Origin: Maribellus maritimus
Lineage (GTDB): Bacteria; Bacteroidota; Bacteroidia; Bacteroidales; Prolixibacteraceae
Assembly: GCF_022267315.1 (NCBI RefSeq)
Contig: NZ_JAIKLE010000050.1
Location: 1 to 37,279, forward strand
Reading direction: 5' to 3'
Length of the DNA: 37,279 nt
Below the pieces are notes generated by a model. That model worked only from the letters and a program-made list of their open reading frames with translations, made no database searches and had not been told where the DNA came from. The number at the start of each line of letters is the position of its first letter. The stretch's first letter is position 1. Positions 14,180 through 22,682 of the stretch are shown here, piece after piece. A program made the position numbers and the translations under genes.

Positions 14180-17090
14180 GACTTAATTTTTTTTTGATAA
14201 TTATTACTTCCAATGGCAATTTCTGATTATTGGAAAGGACATTAGCCGTCCATTCGATTTCCGTTTCAGCAGTACCTGCTATGATTGTCTTCATTTCTAT
14301 TTTATTTTCACCTGCCTGTTTCAGCAGTTGGTTCATTAATTGTTCTGTTTTACGCCGTTCAGGTTCAGGAACAAACAATTTCAAATAATTTTTATTGATA
14401 ACATCATCGTGCTTTATCCCAAAAACTTCTTCTGCAACTGAATTAAACTCCAGTATTTTCCAATCGGTTGATAATTTAATAATTACATCAGGAGATGAAT
14501 CGAATAGCAGGCGATGGAACTGACTGGTTTCGTTTAATTTTTCTTCCGCCTGTTTCAAATCAGAGATATTAATAAATGTGATGACCAGTCCGTCTATCCT
14601 GTCGTCGAACGTGCGATAAGGCATGATGCGCGTTGAAAACCACTTGCCGTCTTTTGTCGGAATTTGTTTCTCAATAAAGATAAGCGTCCTCAAAACTTCA
14701 ATTGCATCTTCAGCCAAATCCGGGTAAATGAGTTGGGAAACCTGGTCGGTAAAGGGTCGTCCGATGTCGCTTTTAATAAGTTTAAAGATTTTTGTTGCCT
14801 GGTCGGTAAATCGCCTGATATTTAATTCCTTATCAAGAAATAAGGTGGCAATATCGGTGCTGTTAAGTAAATTTTTCATGTCGTTGTTAACCCGCGAGTA
14901 ATCATCAACTTTCGACTGTAATTCGGCATTAACGGTTTGAAGTTCCTCATTCAGGCTTTGCATTTCCTCTTTCGAGGTGGTCAGTTCCTCATTGGTTGAC
15001 TGCAATTCTTCGTTGGTTGATTGCAATTCCTCGTTAGTTGATTTCAACTCTTCCTGCGAAGTTTGCATTTCTTCCAAAATATTCTGTACTTCCTCACGGG
15101 TACGCTGTAATTCTTCTTCCAGTTCTTTTTCCCTGGTGCTGCCGGCGGCCTGTTTTCCGCTTTTCGAAAGTGTTTTATTTTCAGAAGTTTTGGCAACATC
15201 AGTAAAAATTATCAATACCTTCCCAAATAAAGCCTCTGGCTTATTCACCCACTGAATAGTAACGTTTAATGCGATGGTGCTTCCGTTTGTGCCAATTTTG
15301 ACATTGTGCAAAATCACCGTTTCCTTTTTCATGACTACCCTGCGGAAGGCAATGGCAAAATCGTTTTGAAATCCGGGACGTAGCATGGCAAAAATATTGA
15401 GGTTTGCCTTTCCTACGGCAGGTTCCAGATATTTTCCCGTGCGTCCGCTGATGTATAAAATATCGCCATTTTCATTTACCAAAACTCCGGCAGGTGAAAA
15501 TTGATTGAGTAACAACTGATCAACATGCGTTTGAATATTCATAGTGGGTTTATCGGATATTTTATTTTCGTTAACAGTAAGTTTTGCTCGTGAAAAGGAA
15601 GAAGGAAAATCGAACAATTCGGGGTCCAGGTTTGAATTACCACGTTTGTAAATTTTCAGGCTGGAATATTCGGGTGTAAACAAATGACTTTGAGTCCCCA
15701 GTGTTTCTGAGTTACCCAGCAGCAAAATCCCGTCAGCATTGAGACTATAAAAAAACAACCCAAGCAGTTTTTTCTGCAGTTCGGGATCCAAATAAATCAG
15801 CAGGTTCCGGCACGAAATAATATCGATGTTGGTAAAAGGCGGGTGCATAATAATGTTGTGTTGCGCAAATACTATGGTTTCCCTGATTTCATTATTTATA
15901 CGATAACCATCATCTGTTTTGGTAAAAAAACGGCTTAACCGTTTTGGCGATACATCTGCTTCTATATTTACCGGGAATATTCCTTTTCTGGCTGTTTCAA
16001 TAGCATCGTTATCGAGATCAGTGGCAAAAACCTGTAAAGAGAATCCTCCGTAAGGGTTTATTTTTTCTGCCACTTCCTTAAATACAATGGCTAGTGAATA
16101 AGCTTCTTCACCGGTAGAACATCCGGGTATCCATACTCTTATTGTTGAGGCGGGTTGGTGCTTGCCAACTTTTGCCGGAATAACCTTTTCCTTTAACTTT
16201 TCCCAAACAAGGGTGTCGCGAAAAAAATTCGTAACGCCAATCATCAGTTCCTTAAAAAGAATATGCACCTCATCCGGGTTTTCCTGCAGAAAGTGAACGT
16301 ATGAGTTTATTTGATCAATTTTATGTACGCCCATTCGTCTTTCGATACGGCGGTAAACCGTATTCTTTTTATACAACGAAAAGTCGTTTCCGGTGTGTGT
16401 ACGCAGTATAATGATAATTTTTTCAAGTGCACTTTTGCTGTCTTTCCCAATAATCCGGTCTGTTTTAACCACCGGTACGTGGTCAAGAAATTCAATTAAT
16501 TTTGAATGAATTTCATTCGGCGGAGCAACAACATCAATCAATCCTGAATTAATAGCATTACGCGGCATACTGTCGAATTTTGCCGTTTCTGGTTCCTGCA
16601 CAATGGCAATTCCGTTTTTTTCTTTAATTGCGCCAATTCCAATACTGCCGTCGGAACCCATTCCTGAGAGAATAATACCAACTGCGCTATCCCTCTGATC
16701 ATCGGCCAGTGAACGCAGAAAAAAATCGATGGGAAGGCGCATTCCCCTTGCTTCAATAGGTTCAAACAGATACAGTAATCCTTTTAAAATCGACATGCTT
16801 TTATTGGGTGGAATAACATATACACAGTTGGGTTTCACTTTCATTTTATCTTCCACCTGGAAAACTTTATTTTTGGAGACCCGTTGAAGCAGTTCAGGAA
16901 GCATGCCTTTATGTGTAGGATCCAAATGCTGAATGACCACATATGCCATACCACTGTTTTCAGGTACCTCTCCAAATAGTTGTTCCAGCGCTTCCAATCC
17001 TCCGGCCGATGCACCAATTCCAATTATTGGAAACTTCTCCTGATTTTTCTTAAGGGATGAAACAACTGGTTCTGTTTTTTCTGTTTTCAA
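14172..17090 (-). CDS. CheB-CheR-PAS fusion protein
   Basis: 972 residues in this order. A CheB methylesterase domain (about 20-200) has catalytic S28 in GIGASAGG, H55 in IQHLDP, and the Asp in SGMGSDGSIG. A CheR methyltransferase domain (about 215-480) has SAM motif IPGCSTGEEAYSLA and SCRNLLIYL. A PAS-like segment (about 530-640) follows. Next is a coiled coil with tandem STNEELQ heptads (about 650-730), then two PAS domains (about 735-850 and 860-965). There is no receiver in front of CheB, no histidine kinase and no chemotaxis cluster nearby. Bacteroidota proteins of this form are thought to signal outside chemotaxis, but targets are unknown. A 55-residue membrane protein gene lies 197 bp upstream and could be co-transcribed. 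Confidence 0.93.
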   Translation of the reverse strand: MKTEKTEPVVSSLKKNQEKFPIIGIGASAGGLEALEQLFGEVPENSGMAYVVIQHLDPTHKGMLPELLQRVSKNKVFQVEDKMKVKPNCVYVIPPNKSMSILKGLLYLFEPIEARGMRLPIDFFLRSLADDQRDSAVGIILSGMGSDGSIGIGAIKEKNGIAIVQEPETAKFDSMPRNAINSGLIDVVAPPNEIHSKLIEFLDHVPVVKTDRIIGKDSKSALEKIIIILRTHTGNDFSLYKKNTVYRRIERRMGVHKIDQINSYVHFLQENPDEVHILFKELMIGVTNFFRDTLVWEKLKEKVIPAKVGKHQPASTIRVWIPGCSTGEEAYSLAIVFKEVAEKINPYGGFSLQVFATDLDNDAIETARKGIFPVNIEADVSPKRLSRFFTKTDDGYRINNEIRETIVFAQHNIIMHPPFTNIDIISCRNLLIYLDPELQKKLLGLFFYSLNADGILLLGNSETLGTQSHLFTPEYSSLKIYKRGNSNLDPELFDFPSSFSRAKLTVNENKISDKPTMNIQTHVDQLLLNQFSPAGVLVNENGDILYISGRTGKYLEPAVGKANLNIFAMLRPGFQNDFAIAFRRVVMKKETVILHNVKIGTNGSTIALNVTIQWVNKPEALFGKVLIIFTDVAKTSENKTLSKSGKQAAGSTREKELEEELQRTREEVQNILEEMQTSQEELKSTNEELQSTNEELQSTNEELTTSKEEMQSLNEELQTVNAELQSKVDDYSRVNNDMKNLLNSTDIATLFLDKELNIRRFTDQATKIFKLIKSDIGRPFTDQVSQLIYPDLAEDAIEVLRTLIFIEKQIPTKDGKWFSTRIMPYRTFDDRIDGLVITFINISDLKQAEEKLNETSQFHRLLFDSSPDVIIKLSTDWKILEFNSVAEEVFGIKHDDVINKNYLKLFVPEPERRKTEQLMNQLLKQAGENKIEMKTIIAGTAETEIEWTANVLSNNQKLPLEVIIIKKKLSHD
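14992..15054 (-). repeat. Three tandem 21-bp repeats encoding the STNEELQ heptad
   Basis: Three adjacent 21-bp units (14992-15012, 15013-15033, 15034-15054), with plus-strand cores TTGGTTGACTGCAATTC, TTGGTTGATTGCAATTC and TTAGTTGATTTCAAC. They encode successive STNEELQ-type heptads of the coiled coil in the CheB-CheR-PAS protein. Such an in-frame array could vary in copy number and change the signalling helix length by whole heptads. Confidence 0.8.
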
Positions 17091-17286
17091 ATTTTAACTT
17101 TCTTATAATTTACTAAGTTATGAATTAGTCTGAAACTGACAGCAAAACCGCTTGCCAAACTAACTCTTCAAAAAAGTGAGGGCAATTCAACGCTTACTGT
17201 TCCGGAAAAAGTGAGAAATAGGATTAAGACCATTTTGAAAATAATGTAATTTGACTGTTAATTTTGTTCAATTAATAATGACCAGA

Positions 17287-17454
17287 CTATTCTTGATTTG
17301 ATTCCATTTCCGTCTGACTGTTTTCACTATTATCTTGTCTGTGAACTGAACCGGCCAACCACCTTCTTCCACCTATTAATAGAAACACTAGTATTACAAT
17401 AACAGCTAAAATAAAATATAGACCCATTTCCTTCGACGAAAGTCTTTTCTGCAT
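17287..17454 (-). CDS. 55-residue single-pass membrane protein
   Basis: Short ORF with an ATG at 17454 and TAG at 17287-17289: MQKRLSSKEMGLYFILAVIV, then a hydrophobic run, GGRRWLAGSV, and a polar tail. One membrane helix (about residues 11-28) is followed by a basic GGRRW patch and a polar, acidic C-terminus (QTEMESNQE). I do not recognise the family. A 38-bp promoter element sits 56 bp upstream at 17510-17547, which supports a real, stress-linked gene. It lies upstream of the CheB-CheR-PAS gene on the same strand. Confidence 0.65.
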   Translation of the reverse strand: MQKRLSSKEMGLYFILAVIVILVFLLIGGRRWLAGSVHRQDNSENSQTEMESNQE

Positions 17455-17509
17455 CTTTTTTTAATGAATTATTCGGGTACTAAAATAGAATGTCAGGACA
17501 GTAGTTTTG

Positions 17510-17547
17510 TTACACAACTCCGTGAAAAATTTACACAATTCACACTT
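17510..17547 (-). promoter_or_regulatory. 38-bp stress-type promoter element, copy 4
   Basis: On the minus strand: AAGTGTGAATTGTGTAAA ending at 17530, then 16 bases, then GTAA at 17513-17510. It points to the 55-residue membrane protein gene at 17454. It lies back-to-back with the plus-strand copy at 17637-17674. Confidence 0.75.
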
Positions 17548-17636
17548 TTCTGCAGAGATGTTGGAGTGCAGATGCTTTGTTTCTGTATTTATTTCGCTTG
17601 GTTTTAAGTTTTCAAACTAAAGAAAATGTTATTCGA

Positions 17637-17674
17637 ATGTGTGAATGATGTAACTTAATTTGAAGGTTGTGTAA
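17637..17674 (+). promoter_or_regulatory. 38-bp stress-type promoter element, copy 5 (plus strand)
   Basis: ATGTGTGAATGATGTAAC at 17637-17654, then 16 bases, then GTAA at 17671-17674. This is one of only two copies on the plus strand, and both precede plus-strand genes. It lies 75 bp before the start of the 58-residue ORF that precedes the broken wcaJ-like gene. Confidence 0.85.
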
Positions 17675-17749
17675 CATTTCATCGGTCAAGGAAGCCTACC
17701 TTTATTCCACAAATAGTTAAGAAAACAAACATTTCTAACCTGGGATAAA

Positions 17750-17926
17750 ATGGCAGATTTTGAAAAAAAATTGAAGAAAATAAGCGTGAAGGATTTACGG
17801 GAAGCTATTCCAGAAGTGGATATTATGAAGCTCAGAAGCCATCTTGATATTATTTATAGTTCAAACGTTGCGATATTAAACAGTCGCAATGTTCCCACAA
17901 AAAAAATATTCCCAAATCATGTTTAA
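17750..17926 (+). CDS. Small hypothetical protein upstream of the sugar transferase gene
   Basis: A 58-residue ORF starting MADFEKKLKKISVKDLREAI. It is helical and charged at the N-terminus and ends KKIFPNHV. I do not recognise it. It starts 75 bp past a plus-strand promoter element, and its stop overlaps the start of the WcaJ-like pseudogene by 8 bp, so it was probably the first gene of that transcript. It may be a true small protein or a leader ORF; nothing in the sequence decides which. Confidence 0.5.
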   Translation: MADFEKKLKKISVKDLREAIPEVDIMKLRSHLDIIYSSNVAILNSRNVPTKKIFPNHV

Positions 17927-17955
17927 AAAACGTGAATACACGCTTGAAAAGCTAA

Positions 17956-18876
17956 GAGACTGTTTTGATTTTAAATTTTAAAAATATTATAGCACTATTA
18001 ACACGAAGATGTTGGTAATTAACTAATTGGTTATCAGTTAACCACACTACGGTAGATTTTCTTTGCACTAAAATAACCACAAATTAGTGTATGATGAAAA
18101 ATTACCCGAGTGATTTAACCGATAACCAGTGGCAAGTTATAAAAGATTTGTTTGGATACGGACGAAAAAGGAAACATAGTTTACGGTCAATATTGAATGC
18201 AATTTTGTACATAACCAAATCAGGATGTCAGTGGCGTATGCTACCCAAAGACTTTGCTCCATGGCAAACGGTTTATTATTACTTCAGGCAGTGGAAGTTA
18301 AGTGTGCTGTTGGAAGAATTGCATGATTATCTTGTAGAGAAGGTTAGGGTGCAAAAAGGTAGGAACCCTGTGCCTTCTGTTGGCATAATTGACAGCCAAT
18401 CCGTAAAAACGGCCAATGTTTGCCAGGGCGAAATCGGGTATGATGGCGGCAAGAAGATCAAGGGGAGGAAAAGGCACATTGTTGTTGATACTCTTGGGTT
18501 ACTACTGGCAATTGTAGTCCATTCAGCAACACCACATGACAGCAAGGCAGCGGAGCTTGTATTTAAAACCCTCAAAAATAAATACATAAGAGGGATAATC
18601 AAAATATTCGCCGATGGTGGTTATCGTGGTGAACTTGTAGAAACAGCCAGGATAAAATTTGGATGGGTTCTCGAAATTGTTAAAAGAAATGAAACTCACA
18701 AATTTAAAATCCTGCCTAAAAGATGGATTGTTGAAAGAACATTTGCATGGATTTCATTTCATCGAAGAACTTCTAAAGATTATGAAAGGTTAACTGAAAC
18801 AAGTACTGCTTTTGTCCAGTTATCAATGATAAGATTGATGCTTAGTAAATTTTAAAAATGATTTCAAAACAGTCTC
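17956..18876 (+). mobile_element. Intact IS5-family (IS427-like) insertion sequence
   Basis: A 921-bp element bounded by perfect 13-bp terminal inverted repeats, GAGACTGTTTTGA at 17956-17968 and its complement at 18864-18876. A 3-bp target duplication, TAA, flanks it (17953-17955 and 18877-18879). It carries one transposase gene. Removing the element and one TAA restores the reading frame of the sugar transferase gene, which confirms both boundaries. Its right end supplies an ATG (18858) in frame with the target gene. Confidence 0.92.
18091..18855 (+). CDS. IS5-family DDE transposase
   Basis: A single 254-residue ORF with the N-terminal DUF4096-like block (DLTDNQWQVIKDLFGYGRKR, then SGCQWRMLPKDFAPWQTVYY). 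The DDE catalytic core has D in GIIDSQSVKTA, D in FADGGYRGEL, and E in WIVERTFAWISFHRRTSKDY. Length and motifs match the IS427 subgroup of IS5. It appears full length with no frameshift, so the element may be mobile. It sits 135 bp inside the left inverted repeat. Confidence 0.95.
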   Translation: MMKNYPSDLTDNQWQVIKDLFGYGRKRKHSLRSILNAILYITKSGCQWRMLPKDFAPWQTVYYYFRQWKLSVLLEELHDYLVEKVRVQKGRNPVPSVGIIDSQSVKTANVCQGEIGYDGGKKIKGRKRHIVVDTLGLLLAIVVHSATPHDSKAAELVFKTLKNKYIRGIIKIFADGGYRGELVETARIKFGWVLEIVKRNETHKFKILPKRWIVERTFAWISFHRRTSKDYERLTETSTAFVQLSMIRLMLSKF

Positions 18877-20407
18877 TAAGTATAATTTTTCAGGTGATGC
18901 TAAGCATCGCTTGTTTTAGTTTTGTTTGGTGGTTTGAGATATCTTCATCAAAAGCGCACATAGAATCGGTTAATGAATTAAGAAATTCTTTGGTAGTAAT
19001 AGCAGTCGTATGGTTGTTTCTGCTAAGTTTATTTAAATCAGGCAAGATAGATCAGTCAATTAGTTATTTCCCCTTAATTGTGGCTTATATGAAACCTGTT
19101 TTAACTGGCGTATTGTCCTTATATATTTTTAACATCTTTTTTGGCTATTCTGCATTGGGAGTAAAGAACCTGGTCATATTTGGCACATTTAATTTATTCG
19201 TTTTAATCACCTATAAGAAATCATTTTTCACGGTGATGCGCTTTTTTACAAAAAAGCGTGATTACAATGTTCGACGGTTATTGATAGTTGCTGATGAGGG
19301 TTCATCTGAATATATTGAAAAAATTATCCGCGCAAAAGATTGACGTTACAATATCCATGGCATTATGACCAATTGCAAGGATACAGAAGAAAAGTACAAA
19401 AACAGATTCAAAATTATTTCTGAAAGCAAAAAACTGGATGAATTGTTTCGTGAAGAAACCATCGATGAATTAATTTATTGCAAAGCAAAAAATAATCAGC
19501 ATGAAATACGCAACTATATCTCTAATTGTGCAGAAGTTGGTATTTCTTTTCATCATTTTAATGAAACGGCTCAGAGTGAAAACGGAATTCAAAGTAAATT
19601 ACTTTCTTTTCGCTTAATTGACCAATTGCCATTAGTAACCTACAAGAATACACCCGACAACTATTTAGGATTAAAAATGAAAATCGCCTTTGACTTCCTG
19701 TTTAGCATTACAGTAATTATATTGGGTTTTCCAATCTTTTTAATGATTGCCTTCGCCATCCAGCTTGAGGGTAGTGGCCCGGTCTTTTTCAAGCAGGAGC
19801 GGATTGGTTTGAATGGTCGCCGCTTTTTATGTTTTAAATTTCGTACAATGGCTGTCGGTTCGGAAGCGCTTCAAGCCTCATTGTTGGGGCAAAATGAACA
19901 GGATGGCCCTGTTTTCAAAATCGCAAATGATCCCCGGGTTACGCGTATAGGAAGGTTTCTGAGAAAGACTTCACTTGATGAATTACCTCAGTTTGTAAAC
20001 ATATTAAGGGGAGAGATGTCAGTAGTTGGACCACGGCCTCCAATACCCACGGAAGTAGAAAAATATGAACAGTGGCAAAAAAGGCGATTAAGTATGAAGC
20101 CAGGAATTACCTGTACCTGGCAGGTTTCACGAAGAAATAATATTTCATTTGAACAATGGATGAGATTGGATTTGGAATACATTGATAACTGGTCATAACG
20201 AATGATTTTCTCATAGTTTTTAAAACTATTAAAACAGTAATTACTGCAACCGGAAGATGAGCAGGGAACATAAAAGTTAAATGCGAATCGATGTCGGTTT
20301 TATCCAATCACTTCTTATTGAATCAAAAATTTATTTTTTCATCTAACCAACAACAGGTTATTTATTCAAATGTTCTGGTTTCGAAGAACTGAAAATATCC
20401 AGGGACT

Positions 20408-20443
20408 GAGTGGGTAATGTAATTTTAGTTGAAAGTTATGTAG
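20408..20443 (+). promoter_or_regulatory. 38-bp stress-type promoter element, copy 6 (plus strand, degenerate)
   Basis: GAGTGGGTAATGTAAT at 20408-20423, then 16 bases, then GTAG at 20440-20443. It matches the consensus at about 11 of the first 16 positions and keeps the exact 16-base spacing. It lies about 93 bp before the OmpA-like lipoprotein gene on the same strand. The remaining 20261-20536 gap holds no gene that I can support. Confidence 0.65.
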
Positions 20444-20536
20444 TATTTCGTTTTTATTTCATGAAAACGAAGCGATGTAGTTTTATTTTTTAGTCTTTAG
20501 AGAGATTCTGATTTAAACAATTAAACAGTTAATAAT

Positions 20537-21207
20537 ATGAAAGAGAGAAAAATAGTTTTATCTGTAGTTTTAAGCGCAGTTTTTATCTTTACCGGCTGTG
20601 CCATGTGGGATAAAACAACAAAAGGGACTTTAGAAGGAACTGTTGCCAGCGACTCTGCAGGTCCGGTAATTAGCCGTGCTTCGGACAGTAATGCGTTGAA
20701 GTCAATAACAGAAGCGGCCGTTGGCGGAGCCTCCGGCGCTGTAATTGGCCGGCAGATGGATAAACAGGCAGAGGAAATTAACCAAACAGTGCCCGATGTA
20801 AAAGTTGAACGTGTAGGCGAAGGCATTGCAGTGGAATTCAACAACAACGTGTTGTTTGCGTTAGACAAATCGAACTTGTCAGACGGTGAAAAATTATCCT
20901 GGACAAACTGGTTGTTGTATTGGATAGTTATCCTGATACCAATATTGAAGTTCAGGGGCATACCGATAGCAAAGGAAGTGAGATTTACAATCAGAACTTA
21001 TCAGAACAACGGGCCGCCACCATTTCCGGGTACCTGTATGTTAAGGGTATTGCTTATAACCGTTTAACAATTAAGGGATTTGGCGAAAATGTACCAAAAT
21101 ACTCAAACGATACATCAAAAGGTCAGACACAAAATAGCAGGGTCGAATTTATGATTACAGCAAATGAAAAAATGAAGGCTGATGCCCAACAAAATGCTGT
21201 AGACTAA
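20537..21207 (+). pseudogene. OmpA-family lipoprotein with a one-base frameshift
   Basis: It starts MKERKIVLSVVLSAVFIFTG with a lipobox Cys at residue 21 (FTGC). A glycine-zipper segment (GGASGAVIGRQMDKQAEEI) follows, then an OmpA/MotB-like domain. At about 20890 the frame breaks. The first frame reads SDGEK and then LSWTNWLLYW. One frame over it continues ILDKLVVVLDSYPDTNIEVQ, then GHTDSKGSE, with LSEQRA and NSRVEF typical of peptidoglycan-binding OmpA C-terminal domains. The total of 671 bases is one short of a multiple of three, and the break lies in a run of five A bases. It would be an outer-membrane lipoprotein of about 223 residues. A real mutation or a homopolymer sequencing error would look the same. 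Confidence 0.85.
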
Positions 21208-21209
21208 TT

Positions 21210-21767
21210 TTACATTTTAAGTTCGTTATTCCTGTCATTTCTGTTGTTCCTGAAGAAGGAAGGGGTTAAACCGGTAACTTTTTTAAACTGAGTGGATAAA
21301 TGAGCTACACTACTGAAATGCATTTTGAAAGCAATGTCGCTAAGGTTTATATCTGAATAAATGAGCAGTTCTTTTACACGTTCAATTCGTTGGGCAATAA
21401 TATACTTTTCAATGGTAATATTTTCCTTTGCTGAGAAGATAGTGCTAAGAGAGTTGTAACTAATATTTACTTTTTCGCTGATAAAATTGGAATAATCTGG
21501 TTTTATGTGATCGCCAGTGAGATAAACTAATTGATAAACCGCATCCTTAATTTTTGCAACAAGTTGACTTCTTTTATCCACCAAAATTTTTAACCCCAAT
21601 TTTTTGAGGGCTGAATCGAACAATTGTAATTTCTCGCCGGAAATATCCCCTTCAAATTCAATTTCACCCAGTTCCACTGTAATGTTCTGAAGACCCAGTT
21701 TATCCATTTCTTGCTTCACCAGTATTTTACACCGGCGACTTTCCATATTTTTAATTTTTAGAATCAT
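21210..21767 (-). CDS. AraC-family transcriptional regulator
   Basis: 185 residues. An N-terminal alpha/beta domain of about 80 residues (MILKIKNMESRRCKILVKQE) resembles a heavy-metal-associated-like fold, but has SRRC where a paired CxxC metal site would be. The C-terminal AraC DNA-binding domain (about 95-180) carries YIIAQRIERVKELLIYSDIN, LSDIAFKMHFSSVAHLSTQF and KKVTGLTPSFFR. A 38-bp promoter element lies about 100 bp upstream at 21868-21905, so the regulator itself belongs to the putative regulon. Its stop faces the frameshifted OmpA gene 2 bp away, a convergent arrangement. Confidence 0.88.
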   Translation of the reverse strand: MILKIKNMESRRCKILVKQEMDKLGLQNITVELGEIEFEGDISGEKLQLFDSALKKLGLKILVDKRSQLVAKIKDAVYQLVYLTGDHIKPDYSNFISEKVNISYNSLSTIFSAKENITIEKYIIAQRIERVKELLIYSDINLSDIAFKMHFSSVAHLSTQFKKVTGLTPSFFRNNRNDRNNELKM

Positions 21768-21867
21768 TCAGATTGCATTTTAGTATGCTGTGCTATTCGG
21801 GTTTATCATATTTCCAATAGATGCCAGTAACCCAATATAAAATTATTGCATTTACCTTTTTAAGTCG

Positions 21868-21905
21868 TTACACAATTCTTTATAAAAGTTACATTATTCA
21901 CACAT
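21868..21905 (-). promoter_or_regulatory. 38-bp stress-type promoter element, copy 7 (AraC regulator)
   Basis: On the minus strand: ATGTGTGAATAATGTAAC ending at 21888, then 16 bases, then GTAA at 21871-21868. It is a near-consensus copy. The sequence next to it (21906-21957) resembles the sequence next to copy 8 (22683-22729), including ATGATTCGTTTCC in both, which shows local duplication. Confidence 0.85.
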
Positions 21906-21997
21906 TCCGATTGTTTTATGAGTACAATTCAGGAGAATGATTCGTTTCCCAAAAGAAGCAATACGGTTTTTATGTATTTACAAAGGCAGTCTGTTGT

Positions 21998-22036
21998 TAA
22001 AAAAATAAACACCGTACTCTTTGCAGGGCACGGTGT
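21998..22036 (-). terminator. Intrinsic terminator after the sigma-factor remnant
   Basis: Plus-strand CACCGT at 22010-22015 pairs with ACGGTG ending at 22035, with further partial pairing inside. On the minus strand the hairpin is followed by a T-rich tract. It lies about 40 bp after the chimeric remnant and matches, in position and partly in sequence (CCGTACTC on the minus or plus arm), the terminator after the intact ompA gene. Confidence 0.7.
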
Positions 22037-22061
22037 GGAAGCCTTTCTGTCAATAAAATTT

Positions 22062-22105
22062 TATTGATATAAAAGCTTATATATTTCCTGTAAACCAGGC
22101 GAAAG
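22062..22105 (-). repeat. Copy of the 3' end of the 22921-23739 ompA gene
   Basis: 44 bases match 22922-22965 with one mismatch (for example TATTGATATAAAAGCTTATA in both). In the intact gene this segment encodes the last residues and stop of the OmpA lipoprotein (SPDLQEIYKLLYQ). Here it is fused out of frame to the end of a truncated sigma-factor gene. Confidence 0.85.
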
Positions 22106-22595
22106 AATTACTTCGATACTTCGAGCAATTCATCGACAATTGGTTCGCAAAATTACGGCTAAGCTGGTGAAGTACTTTATCAATTCTGTTTTTATATACG
22201 TTTTGATTAAACGACAATCTTGATATCCAAAAATATTCTGTAATTGCCTGGAATATTGATTGATCAATCCACTTGGAAGCAAAGGTCTTAAAATTGAATT
22301 CTTGTGAACTAACCAACCGGTTGGCCGCTGATATCAGTCCCAGATTTCCTTCAAGTATTAAATCACGTAAACTTAAACCCAATTCTTGGTATTGCTTTGC
22401 AATTGATACAACAAGTCCAAGATTTGCTTCAACCAGCTCTTTTAATGCATCCGTATCGTTTTCACCAATACGCTGTATAAGTTCATTTTCCTTTTCAGCA
22501 TCTATCTGTTTTATTTCACTAATAAATTGCAAATAAACTTCCAACGAGATTTGATCTTGTGAATTATTTTGATAGGTATTTTTCAATTGTCCCAT
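22077..22595 (-). pseudogene. Truncated RpoD-like sigma factor fused to an OmpA gene tail
   Basis: The 172-residue ORF starts MGQLKNTYQNN and has sigma regions 1.2 and 2 (VEANLGLVVSIAKQYQELGL, SLRDLILEGNLGLISAANR, then a degenerate WIDQSIFQAITEYFW). It enters region 3 (KNRIDKVLHQLSRNF) and then shifts frame. One frame over, REPIVDELLEV would continue the homology. It then runs into a copy of the 3' end of the ompA gene, read out of frame as SNSFAWFTGNI. Regions 3 (most) and 4 are gone. It is a diverged duplicate of the sigma gene at 23891-24748 and keeps its own promoter element. A truncated product with region 2 could still bind core polymerase, but this is speculative. Confidence 0.8.
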
Positions 22596-22644
22596 ACAGA
22601 ATAGTTTTAACTATTCAAATTTTGTTTATTCTGCTTAACTTGAG

Positions 22645-22682
22645 TTACACAATTCTTTCAATAATTTACATTATTCACACAT
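22645..22682 (-). promoter_or_regulatory. 38-bp stress-type promoter element, copy 8 (sigma remnant)
   Basis: On the minus strand: ATGTGTGAATAATGTAAA ending at 22665, then 16 bases, then GTAA at 22648-22645. It lies 50 bp before the start of the truncated sigma gene. The rest of 22683-22862 has no gene. Confidence 0.85.

Larger units (their letters stand above)
17919..20260 (+). pseudogene. WcaJ-type polyprenyl-phosphate sugar-1-phosphate transferase, broken three ways
   Basis: Without the IS element, the frame reads MFKKREYTLEKL joined to SIIFQVMLSIACFSFVWWFE. It continues through four or five membrane segments, a central domain and a C-terminal bacterial sugar transferase domain (about 19674-20200; PVFFKQERIGLNGRRF, FRTMAVGSE, TSLDELPQFVNILRGEMSVV, GPRPP). 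Such proteins start exopolysaccharide or O-antigen repeat units by placing a sugar phosphate on undecaprenyl phosphate. Three lesions are visible. An IS5-family insertion follows codon 12. An in-frame TGA at 19341-19343, in AKD-stop-RYNIHG, was probably TGG. A one-base loss near 20197 separates IDNWS from TNDFLIVFKTIKTVITATGR, which ends at 20260. The catalytic domain is otherwise well preserved, so decay looks recent. Confidence 0.88.

Noticed and set aside
14977..15255. Plus-strand 92-residue ORF rich in serine and cysteine
   Set aside because: It is the complement of the STNEELQ coiled-coil repeats of the CheB-CheR-PAS gene; its composition comes from those repeats.
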